Assembly: GCF_029080175.1 (NCBI RefSeq)
Contig: NZ_JARFJC010000018.1
From: Luteipulveratus flavus
GTDB lineage: Bacteria > Actinomycetota > Actinomycetes > Actinomycetales > Dermatophilaceae
Strand: one strand, 5' to 3'
DNA: 64,000 nt
Part shown: positions 1 through 8,028 of the stretch, in pieces
How the letters are laid out: each line of letters starts with the position of its first letter
Position numbering within the stretch: position 1 is the first letter of the stretch
Position numbers and translations under genes: made by a program
The notes under the pieces: model-generated
The model's database searches: none
The model's input: the letters and a program-made list of their open reading frames with translations, nothing else
What the model was told of the DNA's origin: nothing

Positions 1-366
1 GGCTCCGGCAGCGTCAACCCGATGGACAAGGTCAGCATCCAGAACTCCGGCCGCGACTACACGGCGGCGGGGCTTACCACGGAGGCTGCCGCCCTCAAGA
101 CGCAGTCGGGCAGCATCGACCCGACTCGCGCCGAGGCGATCGGCCTCGGCCCGGCGGCGACGGCCCGCGGCCTGCTGGACTGCCTCAAGGGTCTCGGCCC
201 CCAGCTCGTCACCGCCGACCGCATCGCTGCGGACTTCGGGATGTACGAGGGCAAGCCGGCGATCGTCGTCGTCATCACCGACAACGGCAAGAGCAACGTG
301 TGGGTCTTCTCCCGGCAGTGCTCGCAGGGCAGCGGCAAGATCGCCGGTCCCACCCAGCTGACCTAG
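1..366 (+). CDS. C-terminal part of a hypothetical protein upstream of trxB (5' end outside window)
   Basis: The reading frame is open from base 1, so the gene is cut by the window edge; the ATG at 22 is unlikely to be its start. About 121 residues are visible and end at TAG 364-366. The fragment is soluble-looking, with a small alpha/beta pattern (GLLDCLKGLG, then a YEGKPAIVVVITDN strand) and two cysteines. In many actinomycetes the gene just before trxB is a SigM-type anti-sigma or related membrane protein whose extracytoplasmic C-terminus ends in a similar segment (a strand after a Y-x-G-x-P-A motif). I infer that kind of protein from position and this resemblance only; the N-terminal half that would prove it is missing. 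Confidence 0.6.
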   Translation, partial: GSGSVNPMDKVSIQNSGRDYTAAGLTTEAAALKTQSGSIDPTRAEAIGLGPAATARGLLDCLKGLGPQLVTADRIAADFGMYEGKPAIVVVITDNGKSNVWVFSRQCSQGSGKIAGPTQLT

Positions 367-455
367 CAGCCTCCGGGCTGATCCGGATCGGGCGCCGGCC
401 GCGTGACGCGCGGCCGGCGCCTCCCGTTGGCCGGCGTCGCGTGCCCGTGGGGTCC

Positions 456-482
456 GGGAATGGCCACCGCCTACGATTCGTT
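456..482 (+). promoter_or_regulatory. SigR-type promoter of trxBA
   Basis: GGGAAT (456-461), an 18-nt spacer, then GTT (480-482) matches the GGGAAT-N18/19-GTT consensus of the ECF sigma factor SigR/SigH, which controls trxBA under thiol-oxidative stress in Streptomyces and Mycobacterium. It lies about 60 nt before the trxB start, a sensible leader length. Confidence 0.65.
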
Positions 483-540
483 GAGGCCAGTACGCATCCC
501 GCGTCCTTCCGCCATGACCCGAGATAACCGGAGGCTCCCT

Positions 541-1554
541 GTGACCACAGACCGTGTCGACGATGCCGGCCAGGTGCGCAACCTGATCATCATCGGCTCA
601 GGCCCGGCCGGGTACACCGCGGCGGTCTATGCGGCCCGCGCGAACCTCGAGCCCCTCGTCTTCGAGGGTTCCGTGACCGCCGGTGGTGCGCTGATGAACA
701 CCACGGAGGTCGAGAACTTCCCCGGTTTCTCCGACGGCATCATGGGCCCGGACCTGATGGAGCAGATGCGTGCCCAGGCCGAGCGGTTCGGCGCCGACCT
801 GGTCCGCGACGACGTCGAGTCGGTCGACCTGACCGGGCCGGTCAAGGTCGTCACCGACGGTTCCGGCACCACCCACCGGGCGCGCGCCGTCATCCTGGCG
901 ATGGGCTCGGCGTACCGGGAGCTCGGCCTGCCGGACGAGCAGCGGCTCTCGGGCCACGGCGTCTCGTGGTGCGCGACCTGTGACGGGGCGTTCTTCCGCA
1001 ACCAGGACATCGCGGTCGTCGGCGGCGGCGACTCGGCGGTCGAGGAGGCCACGTTCCTCTCGCGCTTCGCCAGCTCGGTGACGATGGTGCACCGCCGCGA
1101 CGAGCTGCGCGCGTCCAAGATCATGGCCGAGCGCGCGGAGAAGGACGACAAGATCTCCTTCGCCTGGAACAGCGAGGTGTCCGCCATTCACGGTGATGCC
1201 AAGGTGTCGGGCTTGACCCTGCGCGACACGGTGACCGGCGACGAGCGTGACCTCGCGGCGACCGGTCTGTTCGTCGCCATCGGTCACCTGCCCCGCAACG
1301 AGCTGGTCCGCGGCCAGATCGACCTGGACGACGAGGGCTACGTCCTGGTCGACGGCCGCTCCACGCGGACGAACCTGCCCGGCGTCTTCGCCTGTGGTGA
1401 CCTGGTCGACCACACCTACCGCCAGGCCATCACAGCCGCTGGCTCCGGTTGTGCGGCCAGCCTGGACGCCGAGCGGTACCTTGCCGCGCTCGACCCCGAG
1501 GCCGAGCGCGAGCGTGGCGGCGCGGCCGAGGAAGCCGTACCCGCGACCCTCTGA
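541..1554 (+). CDS. trxB: thioredoxin-disulfide reductase
   Basis: TrxB, a cytoplasmic flavoenzyme, passes electrons from NADPH to thioredoxin. The GTG at 541 is chosen over the in-frame ATG at 403 because GGAGG lies just before it and similarity to TrxB begins there, giving 337 residues (usual 310-340). Visible motifs in order: FAD-binding GSGPAG (about residue 19), redox-active CATC (144-147), NADPH-binding GGGDSAVEEA (about 161), and the second FAD motif GVFACGD (about 281). trxA follows 48 nt later, so the pair is probably one transcript from the SigR-like promoter at 456-482. All key residues are present. Confidence 0.97.
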   Translation: MTTDRVDDAGQVRNLIIIGSGPAGYTAAVYAARANLEPLVFEGSVTAGGALMNTTEVENFPGFSDGIMGPDLMEQMRAQAERFGADLVRDDVESVDLTGPVKVVTDGSGTTHRARAVILAMGSAYRELGLPDEQRLSGHGVSWCATCDGAFFRNQDIAVVGGGDSAVEEATFLSRFASSVTMVHRRDELRASKIMAERAEKDDKISFAWNSEVSAIHGDAKVSGLTLRDTVTGDERDLAATGLFVAIGHLPRNELVRGQIDLDDEGYVLVDGRSTRTNLPGVFACGDLVDHTYRQAITAAGSGCAASLDAERYLAALDPEAERERGGAAEEAVPATL

Positions 1555-1602
1555 GACCTGAAGACCTTCCAGACCCCAGCCCAACCCGGAGAGAGGACAC
1601 CC

Positions 1603-1929
1603 ATGGGTGCTACCAAGTCCACGACCGACGCAACGTTCGAGGCCGACGTCCTGCAGAACCCGAAGCCCGTGCTGGTCGACTTCTGGGCCGAGTGGTGCGG
1701 ACCGTGCCGCGCGGTCGCGCCGATCCTGGAGGAGATCGCCGCTGAGCACGCCGACAAGATCGAGGTCGTCAAGCTCAACACCGACGAGAACCCCGCCACC
1801 TCCGCGAAGTACGGCATCACGGGCATCCCGACGATGAACGTCTACGTCAACGGCGAGGTCGTCAAGACCCTGGTCGGCGCTCTCCCGAAGCCGAAGCTGG
1901 TGCGCGAGCTGGACCAGTTCATCGGCTGA
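1603..1929 (+). CDS. trxA: thioredoxin
   Basis: A 108-residue thioredoxin that reduces protein disulfides and is recycled by the TrxB encoded just upstream. It carries the canonical WCGPC active site at residues 31-35 inside VDFWAEWCGPCRA and the conserved cis-proline segment GITGIPTMNVY. Length is exactly typical. A GGAGAGAGG ribosome binding site precedes ATG 1603. A strong hairpin terminator follows within 15 nt of the stop. Confidence 0.98.
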   Translation: MGATKSTTDATFEADVLQNPKPVLVDFWAEWCGPCRAVAPILEEIAAEHADKIEVVKLNTDENPATSAKYGITGIPTMNVYVNGEVVKTLVGALPKPKLVRELDQFIG

Positions 1930-1940
1930 TCCATCGCTTG

Positions 1941-1983
1941 CATGACGAAGGGCCTCACCGCGGCGGTGAGGCCCTTCGTCATG
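1941..1983. terminator. bidirectional terminator between trxA and parB
   Basis: Two perfect 20-nt arms (1941-1960 and 1964-1983) with a 3-nt loop lie between the convergent ends of trxA and parB. There is no T-run, as is usual in high-GC actinomycetes. The symmetry suits termination in both directions. Confidence 0.85.
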
Positions 1984-2049
1984 GTCGGTGCAGCCGAGAT
2001 CTGTTGTACCCCAGCCAGATCCAGGGGCCGCCGTCCGTTCTCTTGTCGG

Positions 2050-3180
2050 TCAGGAGCGCTCGAGGCCGAGCTGCTGGACGATGCGATCGAGGTCGTCCAC
2101 CGAGGCGAACTCGACGGTCAGCTTGCCCTTGCGCTTACCGAGCGCGATCGCGACGCGGGTGTCGAGCCGGTCCGACAGCTTCGCAGCGATGTCCTCCAGG
2201 TGCGGGTGCCGGCCACCCATCCGCGGCGAGCTGCGACGAGCCTTCGACTGGTCGCCGCCGAGCGCGACGATTTCCTCGACGGTGCGCACGGACAGGCCCT
2301 CGGCCACGATCCGCTGCGCGAGGCGCTCCATCGCCGCACCGTCGCCGAGACCCAGCAGGGCCCGCGCATGCCCGGCGGACAGGACACCGGCGGCGACGCG
2401 ACGCTGGACCAGCGGGGGCAACTTCAGGAGCCGGAGCGTGTTGGAGATCTGCGGGCGCGACCGGCCGATGCGACCGGCCAGCACGTCGTGCGTGCAGCCG
2501 AAGTCGTCGAGCAGCTGCTGATAGGCGGCGGCCTCTTCCAGCGGGTTCAGCTGGGCACGGTGCAGATTCTCCAGCAGGGCGTCGCGCAGCAGATCGTCAT
2601 CGGTCGTGCTCCGGATGATGGCCGGAACCGTCGCCTTGTCCGCTTCCTTGCTCGCTCGCCAGCGACGCTCTCCCATGATGAGCTCGTACGCCGGGCCCGA
2701 GCCGTCCTCGCCGCGCTCGGTCGCCGGGACGGGCCGGACCACGATCGGCTGCAGGACACCGATCTCCCGGATGCTGTGCACGAGCTCGGCCATGTCGTCC
2801 TCGTCGAAGACCTGGCGCGGCTGCTTCGGGTTGGGTCGGATGGCGCCGATCTCGATCTCGGCGAACTCCGCACCCGGCACCGGCGCGAGCGACTCCCCCG
2901 CAGGCACGACCGGCTCGGTGGAAGCCGCCGGAGAGGCGATCGCCATGTTGTCGCCGCTTGCGCTCGACTCGGACGGAGAGCGCTCAGCGGCGTCGTCCGG
3001 ACGAGGGCTCTCGATCACGGCGGTGGTGGTGCCGCCCGTTGCGTTCGACGAGCTGTTTCCCGTGGAACCTTGGCCGCTGCGGTCATTGAAGAACACATCG
3101 CTCGGGCGGGTGGTCCCTGCAGGTGCACTCGGTATGAGCGCGCCCAGCCCTCGCCCCAGCCCTCGCCGCTTGTCGCTCAC
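2050..3180 (-). CDS. parB: chromosome-partitioning protein ParB
   Basis: ParB is the CTP-dependent DNA clamp that loads at parS sites near oriC and spreads to build the segregation complex moved by ParA. GTG at 3180 is preferred over the upstream in-frame ATG at 3249: it has GGAGG six bases before it and starts the conserved basic N-terminus KRRGLGRGLGALIP (the ParA-contact peptide). Order in the 376-residue protein: N-terminal peptide, a low-complexity Ser/Asp linker to about 100, the CTPase domain with PNPKQPR (about 116) and GERRWRA (170-176), a helix-turn-helix for parS (about 230-252), and a C-terminal dimerisation domain. A parS-like site (3054-3069) lies within the linker coding region. 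Confidence 0.96.
   Translation of the reverse strand: MSDKRRGLGRGLGALIPSAPAGTTRPSDVFFNDRSGQGSTGNSSSNATGGTTTAVIESPRPDDAAERSPSESSASGDNMAIASPAASTEPVVPAGESLAPVPGAEFAEIEIGAIRPNPKQPRQVFDEDDMAELVHSIREIGVLQPIVVRPVPATERGEDGSGPAYELIMGERRWRASKEADKATVPAIIRSTTDDDLLRDALLENLHRAQLNPLEEAAAYQQLLDDFGCTHDVLAGRIGRSRPQISNTLRLLKLPPLVQRRVAAGVLSAGHARALLGLGDGAAMERLAQRIVAEGLSVRTVEEIVALGGDQSKARRSSPRMGGRHPHLEDIAAKLSDRLDTRVAIALGKRKGKLTVEFASVDDLDRIVQQLGLERS
3054..3069. promoter_or_regulatory. parS-like site 1 (in parB)
   Basis: TGTTTCCCGTGGAACC against the actinobacterial parS consensus TGTTTCACGTGAAACA: three mismatches, two of them in the core 14-mer. It lies within the parB linker coding region. Confidence 0.5.
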
Positions 3181-3473
3181 TCTGCCTCCAGTTCGGTCCG
3201 GGCCACCGGACTCCCGACCGGTCGACGTACGCCGTCCGGCGACAGCCAAGACTACTGGCCGACCGTCGCTGAACCGGACAGACTCGCGGTTCTCGCCCCG
3301 TCGCGCACCGGGCGGCCCGTCGCATCGTGTGCCTGTCGATCACCAAGAGCCGAGGATGACGTCGTCCGCAGGCACCGTCTGCTGCCGACATCCCGATCCG
3401 GGGTCGTGGGCCGTGCGCAGCGCCACTCGGCGTCGCTACCCCTGCGACGCCTGTCTCGCCTGGTGCTGGTGTG

Positions 3474-3489
3474 TGTTTCACGGGAAACC
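3474..3489. promoter_or_regulatory. parS-like site 2
   Basis: TGTTTCACGGGAAACC differs from the parS consensus TGTTTCACGTGAAACA at two positions (one in the core 14-mer). It lies between parA and parB and is one of the two best matches in the window. Confidence 0.75.
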
Positions 3490-3676
3490 ACACGATGCAA
3501 CTGCTCCTCGTGCACTGGGAGAGCGTTTCTGGGTCAGCTGACCGAGCGGGTGTCGACCTCGGCTCCGATGACGAGTTGTGCTCAGAGCCGTTCGACGACC
3601 GAGGCAGTCGGCGGCGACGTACTCATGGTGAATTGGCGGATCCGATGGGGAACAGCTCTGATGCTGGACCCGGCGT

Positions 3677-3692
3677 CGTTTCCCGTGAAACG
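3677..3692. promoter_or_regulatory. parS-like site 3
   Basis: CGTTTCCCGTGAAACG has one mismatch in the core GTTTCACGTGAAAC and lies in the parB-parA gap. Confidence 0.7.
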
Positions 3693-3750
3693 ACGACACG
3701 CCCGGCACCGCGTCTGACATGCCAGTCCCTGGACGATCCGACCACGACAT

Positions 3751-3766
3751 GTTTTCCCGTGAAACG
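3751..3766. promoter_or_regulatory. parS-like site 4
   Basis: GTTTTCCCGTGAAACG keeps the right half-site perfectly but has two core mismatches on the left. It lies 38 bp downstream of the parA stop codon. Confidence 0.55.
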
Positions 3767-3804
3767 TCCTTCAGCGTGCTGACGAGGAGACCGGCCGGAC
3801 CGAG

Positions 3805-5235
3805 CTACTGACCGGAGGGCTCTCCGCGCAGCGCGAGCTCGGTCGCTGCCTCGGCGTAGGACAACGCACCGCTGCTGGCAGGGTCGTAGGTCATCACCGT
3901 GAGGCCGTGGCTCGGAGCCTCGGAGATTCGTACCGATCGCGGCACGCTGCTGCGCAGCACCGTGTCCGGGAAGTGGGTGCGGACCTCCTCCGCGACCTGG
4001 GCGGACAGCCGCGTCCGAGCGTCGTACATCGTCAGCAGGATGGTCGAGATGGCGAGAGCCGGATTGAGGTGCTTGCGGATCAGCTCGATGTTGTTGAGCA
4101 GCTGACTCAGGCCCTCGAGCGCGTAGTACTCGCACTGGATCGGGATGAACACCTCGCGCGCCGCCACGAACGCGTTGACGGTCAGCAGGCCGAGGCTCGG
4201 CGGGCAGTCGATCAGGACGTAGTCGTACGCCTCCTCGCCGAGCTCGTCCAGGTGAGCGGTCAACGCACGGTTCAGCCGCTGCTCCCGAGCGACCAGCGAG
4301 ACCAGCTCGATCTCGGCGCCGGCCAGGTCGATCGTCGCGGGCGCGCACCACAGTCCCTTGATGTCGGGGCACTCCTGGACGATGTCGTGCATGGGCTTGC
4401 CCTCGACGACCACGTCGTAGACGGACGGCACCTCGGCGTGATGCTCGATGCCGAGCGCCGTGCTCGCATTGCCCTGCGGGTCGATGTCGATCACCAGGAC
4501 TCGCAGGCCGGCCTGAGCGAGGGCAGCAGCGACGTTGACCGTCGTCGTCGTCTTGCCCACGCCCCCCTTCTGGTTCGCAACCGTCATGACGCGCGTGCGT
4601 TCCGGCTTCGGGACCTTCGTCTGGGCGATCCTGGTCCGCCGCCGAACCTGATCCTCGAGCTCGCGGGCGATGGGGGTGTCTGCGTCCTGCATCGTCTCCA
4701 CGGCGGCCGTTGCGAACTCCGAGCCCAGCGTCGCCGCCCGGGCCGCCGCCGACGTGGTGGTTTCACGGGAAACCGGCGCAACCGACTGAGCGGCATGCGG
4801 GGTCACGCCCGCGGACGCGGGGGTCTCACTCCGAGAGCGGTCCGTCGACGGATCGGACGAACTCCCCCCGCCTCTCGACCACTGCGGGTCGGACGATCCG
4901 GTTTCACGGGAAACATCGACAGCGGCGTCGACGTCAGGCGGCTCGGTGCGGTCGCCCACGGGCATCTTCGGGTTCCGTTCGTGAGGTCCTCCCGCCGGCG
5001 CGGGACGAAGGTCATCATCAGCTCGCTGCACCGCAGCGAGCTCTTCCAGTGCGTTCGAGGCCTGCTGACCGGCGCGCCGTGCCTGGTCCACGCCGCTGAC
5101 CCGGATCGTCGGCTCGGCACGCCGATCAATGTCCTGAGTCACGAGGACGAGATCGGGCGGCCATCCGACCGGTGTCGGCGAGGGTTGCGGTGCTGCGCCT
5201 GCCCATCCCACGGGCGTCGTCGTCCCTACGTGCAC
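3805..5235 (-). CDS. parA: chromosome-partitioning ATPase ParA
   Basis: ParA is the Walker-type ATPase that binds nucleoid DNA and pulls ParB-parS complexes apart. The catalytic domain starts near VMTVANQKGGVGKTTTTVNVA (deviant Walker A, residues 223-230 of this form) with IDIDPQGNAS and a DCPPSLGLLT Walker B. The segment TPIARELEDQVRRRTR before it resembles mycobacterial ParA. The start is uncertain: GTG 5235 has a GGAG-like site and gives 476 residues, longer than the usual 300-350; ATG 4965 (386 residues) is an alternative, and the first ~90 codons have weaker third-position GC than the rest. Two parS-like sites inside the N-terminal coding region are read as VSRET. rsmG ends 36 nt upstream. 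Confidence 0.93.
   Translation of the reverse strand: MHVGTTTPVGWAGAAPQPSPTPVGWPPDLVLVTQDIDRRAEPTIRVSGVDQARRAGQQASNALEELAAVQRADDDLRPAPAGGPHERNPKMPVGDRTEPPDVDAAVDVSRETGSSDPQWSRGGGSSSDPSTDRSRSETPASAGVTPHAAQSVAPVSRETTTSAAARAATLGSEFATAAVETMQDADTPIARELEDQVRRRTRIAQTKVPKPERTRVMTVANQKGGVGKTTTTVNVAAALAQAGLRVLVIDIDPQGNASTALGIEHHAEVPSVYDVVVEGKPMHDIVQECPDIKGLWCAPATIDLAGAEIELVSLVAREQRLNRALTAHLDELGEEAYDYVLIDCPPSLGLLTVNAFVAAREVFIPIQCEYYALEGLSQLLNNIELIRKHLNPALAISTILLTMYDARTRLSAQVAEEVRTHFPDTVLRSSVPRSVRISEAPSHGLTVMTYDPASSGALSYAEAATELALRGEPSGQ
4759..4774. promoter_or_regulatory. parS-like site 5 (in parA)
   Basis: GGTTTCACGGGAAACC has one core mismatch. It lies inside the parA N-terminal coding region, where the minus strand reads VSRET, a signature also found in the ParA N-terminus of Mycobacterium. 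Confidence 0.75.
4900..4915. promoter_or_regulatory. parS-like site 6 (in parA)
   Basis: GGTTTCACGGGAAACA differs from the consensus at two positions (one core). It gives a second VSRET in the parA N-terminal coding region, 141 bp from site 5. Confidence 0.75.
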
Positions 5236-5271
5236 CTCGCCGCTCCGTTCTGCTCGAGTCAGTAACCTGCC

Positions 5272-6009
5272 TCACTGGCGGCGTTGCCGACGCTTGGCCC
5301 GCTTCTTCTCCGCGCTCTGGGCCGGTCCTGCGCCCACGGGCGTCCGCAGCTGAGGAGCGGTCCCATCGACATGCAGGACCACAACTCGGCTCGGCGGATC
5401 CACCAGGCCTTCACCGTAGGTGGCAACCGACGAGTCCGCGACCCGGAGACGCTCGAGAACGAACGCGTCCTCGGTGAGCTCGACCGACGCCCGCTCGCCC
5501 TTGAGGGCCACCATCATTCCACCCGGACGGAGCAGAGGCAGGGACAGACGCGCCAGCTCGCCCAGACGAGCCACCGCACGCGACGTGGTCGCGTCGGCGT
5601 CGAGGCTCCCCCACAGCTGCTCGGCCTTCGCTCGCCTGACCTCGACGTTCGTCAGGCCCAGGTCGTCCGCGACCTGCTCGAGCCACCGGGTGCGCCGCTC
5701 GAGGGGCTCGACGAGGACGAGGCGCAGATCCGGCCTCGCGATGGCCAGCACCATCCCGGGGAGGCCGGCCCCCGCCCCGACGTCCGCCACCCGGATCGAT
5801 TCAGGGAACGCCGGATGAATCGCGGCGCAGTTGAGGACATGGCGGTCCCAGAGCCGGGGCACCTCGCGCGGCCCGATCAGACCGTGCGAGACACCGGTGT
5901 CAGCGAGATGGGCGACGTACGCCTCCGCCATAGCCAGCCGGTCGCCGAACAACGGCTCCGCAGCGGGCGGAGCGGGTGGCGCCGGCGACGCGGCACCCTC
6001 AGGTTCCAC
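5272..6009 (-). CDS. rsmG: 16S rRNA (guanine527-N7)-methyltransferase RsmG
   Basis: RsmG (GidB) makes m7G527 in 16S rRNA; its loss gives low-level streptomycin resistance. The 245-residue protein has the family start GLIGPREVPRLWDRHVLNC, the SAM-binding VADVGAGAGLPGMVLA, VLVEPLERRTRWLEQV, TSRAVARLGELARL and the MVALKG strand. GTG 6009 gives a normal length and lies 13 nt after the jag stop; a GAGG lies upstream with rather long spacing. The start codon falls inside parS-like site 7, as in other actinomycetes where parS overlaps the rsmG 5' end. Confidence 0.95.
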   Translation of the reverse strand: MEPEGAASPAPPAPPAAEPLFGDRLAMAEAYVAHLADTGVSHGLIGPREVPRLWDRHVLNCAAIHPAFPESIRVADVGAGAGLPGMVLAIARPDLRLVLVEPLERRTRWLEQVADDLGLTNVEVRRAKAEQLWGSLDADATTSRAVARLGELARLSLPLLRPGGMMVALKGERASVELTEDAFVLERLRVADSSVATYGEGLVDPPSRVVVLHVDGTAPQLRTPVGAGPAQSAEKKRAKRRQRRQ

Positions 6010-6017
6010 GTGAAACG
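6002..6017. promoter_or_regulatory. parS-like site 7 (jag-rsmG junction)
   Basis: GGTTCCACGTGAAACG has a single core mismatch to GTTTCACGTGAAAC and covers the rsmG start codon. Confidence 0.7.
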
Positions 6018-6022
6018 CGACC

Positions 6023-6652
6023 TCAGTCGGCGGGCAGGACCACGACGTAGCGCCGCGGCTCGGACCCCTCGGACTCCGAGGACAGGCCAGCGGCGAGGAC
6101 GGCGTCGTGCACGACCTTGCGCTCGAACGCCGACATCGGTGTCAGCGCCGCACGCTCGCCCGTGGAGCGGACCTGCTCGACGACCGACTCCGCCTCCTTC
6201 ACCAGCGCGGCGCGGCGGTCGGCGCGGTAGCCCGCGACGTCCAGCATGAGGCGGCTGCGATCGCCGGTCTCCGCCTGAACGGCCAGCCGCGTCAGCTCCT
6301 GGAGTGCCTCGAGAACCTTGCCGTCGGTGCCCACCAGGCGGCGCGGGACCCGGCCGTCCTCGCTGTCCACGATGGAGATGGCGGCGCGGTCACCCTCGAT
6401 GTCGACGTCGATGTCGCCGTCGAGGTCCGCGATGTCCAGCAACGTCTCCAGGAAGTCCGCCGCGATCTCGCCCTCGTGCTCCAGGTCGGACGCCGAGCGC
6501 TCCCGGGAGCGCGTGCGTCCGGTGTCGCCGTCCTGGGTGGCGTCGTCGACCGTCTCGACCGTGGTCGCGGTCTGCGCGGCGTGGTCCTCCGTCTGTGTCT
6601 CGAGGTCCGCCTCGTCGAGGCCGGAGGTCTGCGAGATGTTCTGATCCGTCAT
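6023..6652 (-). CDS. jag: Jag family KH-R3H RNA-binding protein
   Basis: A 209-residue cytoplasmic RNA-binding protein of the Jag/KhpB family, usually encoded next to yidC and linked to envelope growth. The first ~75 residues are acidic and low complexity. A KH-like domain follows (IDVDIEGDRAAISI with VGTDGKVLEALQELTRLAV), then an R3H domain with MSAFERKVVHDAVL and SEGSEPRRYVVVLPA at the end. GGAGCG precedes ATG 6652. It sits between yidC and rsmG in the same direction, 51 nt after yidC. Confidence 0.93.
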   Translation of the reverse strand: MTDQNISQTSGLDEADLETQTEDHAAQTATTVETVDDATQDGDTGRTRSRERSASDLEHEGEIAADFLETLLDIADLDGDIDVDIEGDRAAISIVDSEDGRVPRRLVGTDGKVLEALQELTRLAVQAETGDRSRLMLDVAGYRADRRAALVKEAESVVEQVRSTGERAALTPMSAFERKVVHDAVLAAGLSSESEGSEPRRYVVVLPAD

Positions 6653-6703
6653 AGGGGTCGCTCCAGGTGAGAGGTACGGGGAAGAGTCGGGTGGGCGAGC
6701 GCG

Positions 6704-7714
6704 TCAGCGCTTGCGGCGTTGGTTGTTGCGCTTGGGCTGGACGCGCTGGCCGCCGCCCTTACCTGCCTGCTGACCGCCGGAGTTGCTCCGGCCGGGCGTA
6801 CCGGAGGGCTTCGCCTCCGCAGTCGGCTCATCCTCGTCGCGCGCGCCCAGTCCGGGGACCGTGAGCTTCTTGGTGATCTTGCCCTTGGCGCGGTTCCGCT
6901 CCTCGAGAGCCTTCTCGGCCGCCGAACCCGGTGCCGGCATGCGGCGGATGACGTAGAACTGCTGGCCCATCGACCACAGGTTCGTCACCAGCCAGTAGAT
7001 GAGCACGCCGATCGGGAAGTTCGGGCCGGTGATGAAGAAGATCAGCGGCATCAGGTACATGATGTACTTCTGCTGCTTGGCCATCGGGTTGTCCAGGGCC
7101 GACGCCGGCATGTTCTTGGTCATCAGCTGACGCTGCGTCGTGAACGTGGTCAGCGACATCAGCACGATGAGGACCATCGTCACGATCTTGGCCGCGGCAC
7201 CGTGGGAGTTCAGGAACGTCGAGGACAGCTGCGCACCGAACAGCGTGGAGTTCTCGGCCTGCCCCGCCAGCTGCTTGGTCAGCGGGCCGATCGGGTCCTT
7301 GCGGCCGTCCGCCATCTGCGGGAGGCCGTGCAGCACCCGGAACAGCGCGAAGAAGAACGGGCTCTGCAGCAGGATCGGGAGGCAGGAGCCGAACGGGTTG
7401 GTGCCCGTCCGCTTGTACAGCTCCATCGTCTCCTCGGTCATCTTCTGCCGAGACTCTTGATCCTTCTTGCCCTTGTATTTGGCCTGGATCTTCTGCATCT
7501 CCGGCTGGATCAGCTGGAGGCGGCGCGAGGACTTGATCTGCTTGACGAACAGCGGGATCAGCAGGATCCGCAGCACGATCACGAGACCGACGATGGACAG
7601 CGCCCACGTCCAGCCGTTGTCCTCGGGAAGCCCGAGGAACGTGAACGCCTTGTGGAAGCCGACCATGATGGTCGCGACGAACCACTCGAGGGGGAACAGG
7701 ATGGTGTCGAGCAT
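6704..7714 (-). CDS. yidC: membrane protein insertase YidC
   Basis: YidC/Oxa1 helps insert and fold inner-membrane proteins, alone or with SecYEG. The 336-residue protein has an N-terminal membrane segment, ALSIVGLVIVLRILLIPLFVKQ, the cytoplasmic hairpin with LQLIQPEMQKIQAKYKGK, TNPFGSCLPILLQSPFFFALF, and further hydrophobic segments around 170-240. It ends in a long basic, disordered tail (QRVQPKRNNQRRKR) likely to contact the ribosome. There is no lipobox, as expected for actinobacterial YidC1. GAGGA precedes ATG 7714. yidD ends 8 nt upstream. Confidence 0.96.
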   Translation of the reverse strand: MLDTILFPLEWFVATIMVGFHKAFTFLGLPEDNGWTWALSIVGLVIVLRILLIPLFVKQIKSSRRLQLIQPEMQKIQAKYKGKKDQESRQKMTEETMELYKRTGTNPFGSCLPILLQSPFFFALFRVLHGLPQMADGRKDPIGPLTKQLAGQAENSTLFGAQLSSTFLNSHGAAAKIVTMVLIVLMSLTTFTTQRQLMTKNMPASALDNPMAKQQKYIMYLMPLIFFITGPNFPIGVLIYWLVTNLWSMGQQFYVIRRMPAPGSAAEKALEERNRAKGKITKKLTVPGLGARDEDEPTAEAKPSGTPGRSNSGGQQAGKGGGQRVQPKRNNQRRKR

Positions 7715-7722
7715 GAAGATCC

Positions 7723-8028
7723 TCAGTGCGGGTGGTGCAACGGAGAGGGACGGGTGGTGCCGGACGCCGGACGGTCACCACGCTGCGGAACGTGGTCGAC
7801 ACCTCCCGGGTTCCACGGGTTGCACCGCAGCAGGCGACGAACCGCGAGCCAGGTGCCCTTGATCGGACCGAAGCGACGGAGCGCGGTGACGGCGTACGCC
7901 GAGCAGCTCGGCGTGAACCGGCAGCTCGGCGGGGTCAGCGGGGAGATCAGTCGCTGGTAGATCTGGACCAGCCAGATCAACGGCAGTGCGGCGATGCCGG
8001 CCGCACGAGATCCGCGCGGCTCACTCAT
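7723..8028 (-). CDS. yidD: membrane protein insertion efficiency factor YidD
   Basis: A 101-residue YidD-family protein with the diagnostic block LIWLVQIYQRLISPLTPPSCRFTPSCSAYAVTAL and RCNPWNPGGVDHVP. YidD associates with the inner membrane and assists YidC-dependent insertion. Its ATG overlaps the rnpA stop codon (ATGA at 8025-8028), so the two are translationally coupled. Confidence 0.95.
   Translation of the reverse strand: MSEPRGSRAAGIAALPLIWLVQIYQRLISPLTPPSCRFTPSCSAYAVTALRRFGPIKGTWLAVRRLLRCNPWNPGGVDHVPQRGDRPASGTTRPSPLHHPH

Larger units (their letters stand above)
3181..3804. other. parB-parA intergenic region with three parS-like sites
   Basis: A 624-bp stretch between the parA stop and the parB start, which are on the same strand. 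No coding frame resembles a known protein or has good codon bias. It contains three parS-like palindromes (3474, 3677, 3751), so it probably acts as the ParB nucleation zone and may also hold the parB promoter. The usual ParA-ParB gap is far shorter or the genes overlap, so the length is unusual. Confidence 0.6.

Noticed and set aside
403..540. Longer N-terminus of TrxB from ATG 403
   Set aside because: It crosses the SigR-type promoter, lacks similarity to TrxB and has no ribosome site; GTG 541 has GGAGG.
1941..1983. Possible insertion-sequence end or attachment site
   Set aside because: A perfect hairpin between convergent stop codons is better explained as a terminator; no transposase or integrase is nearby.
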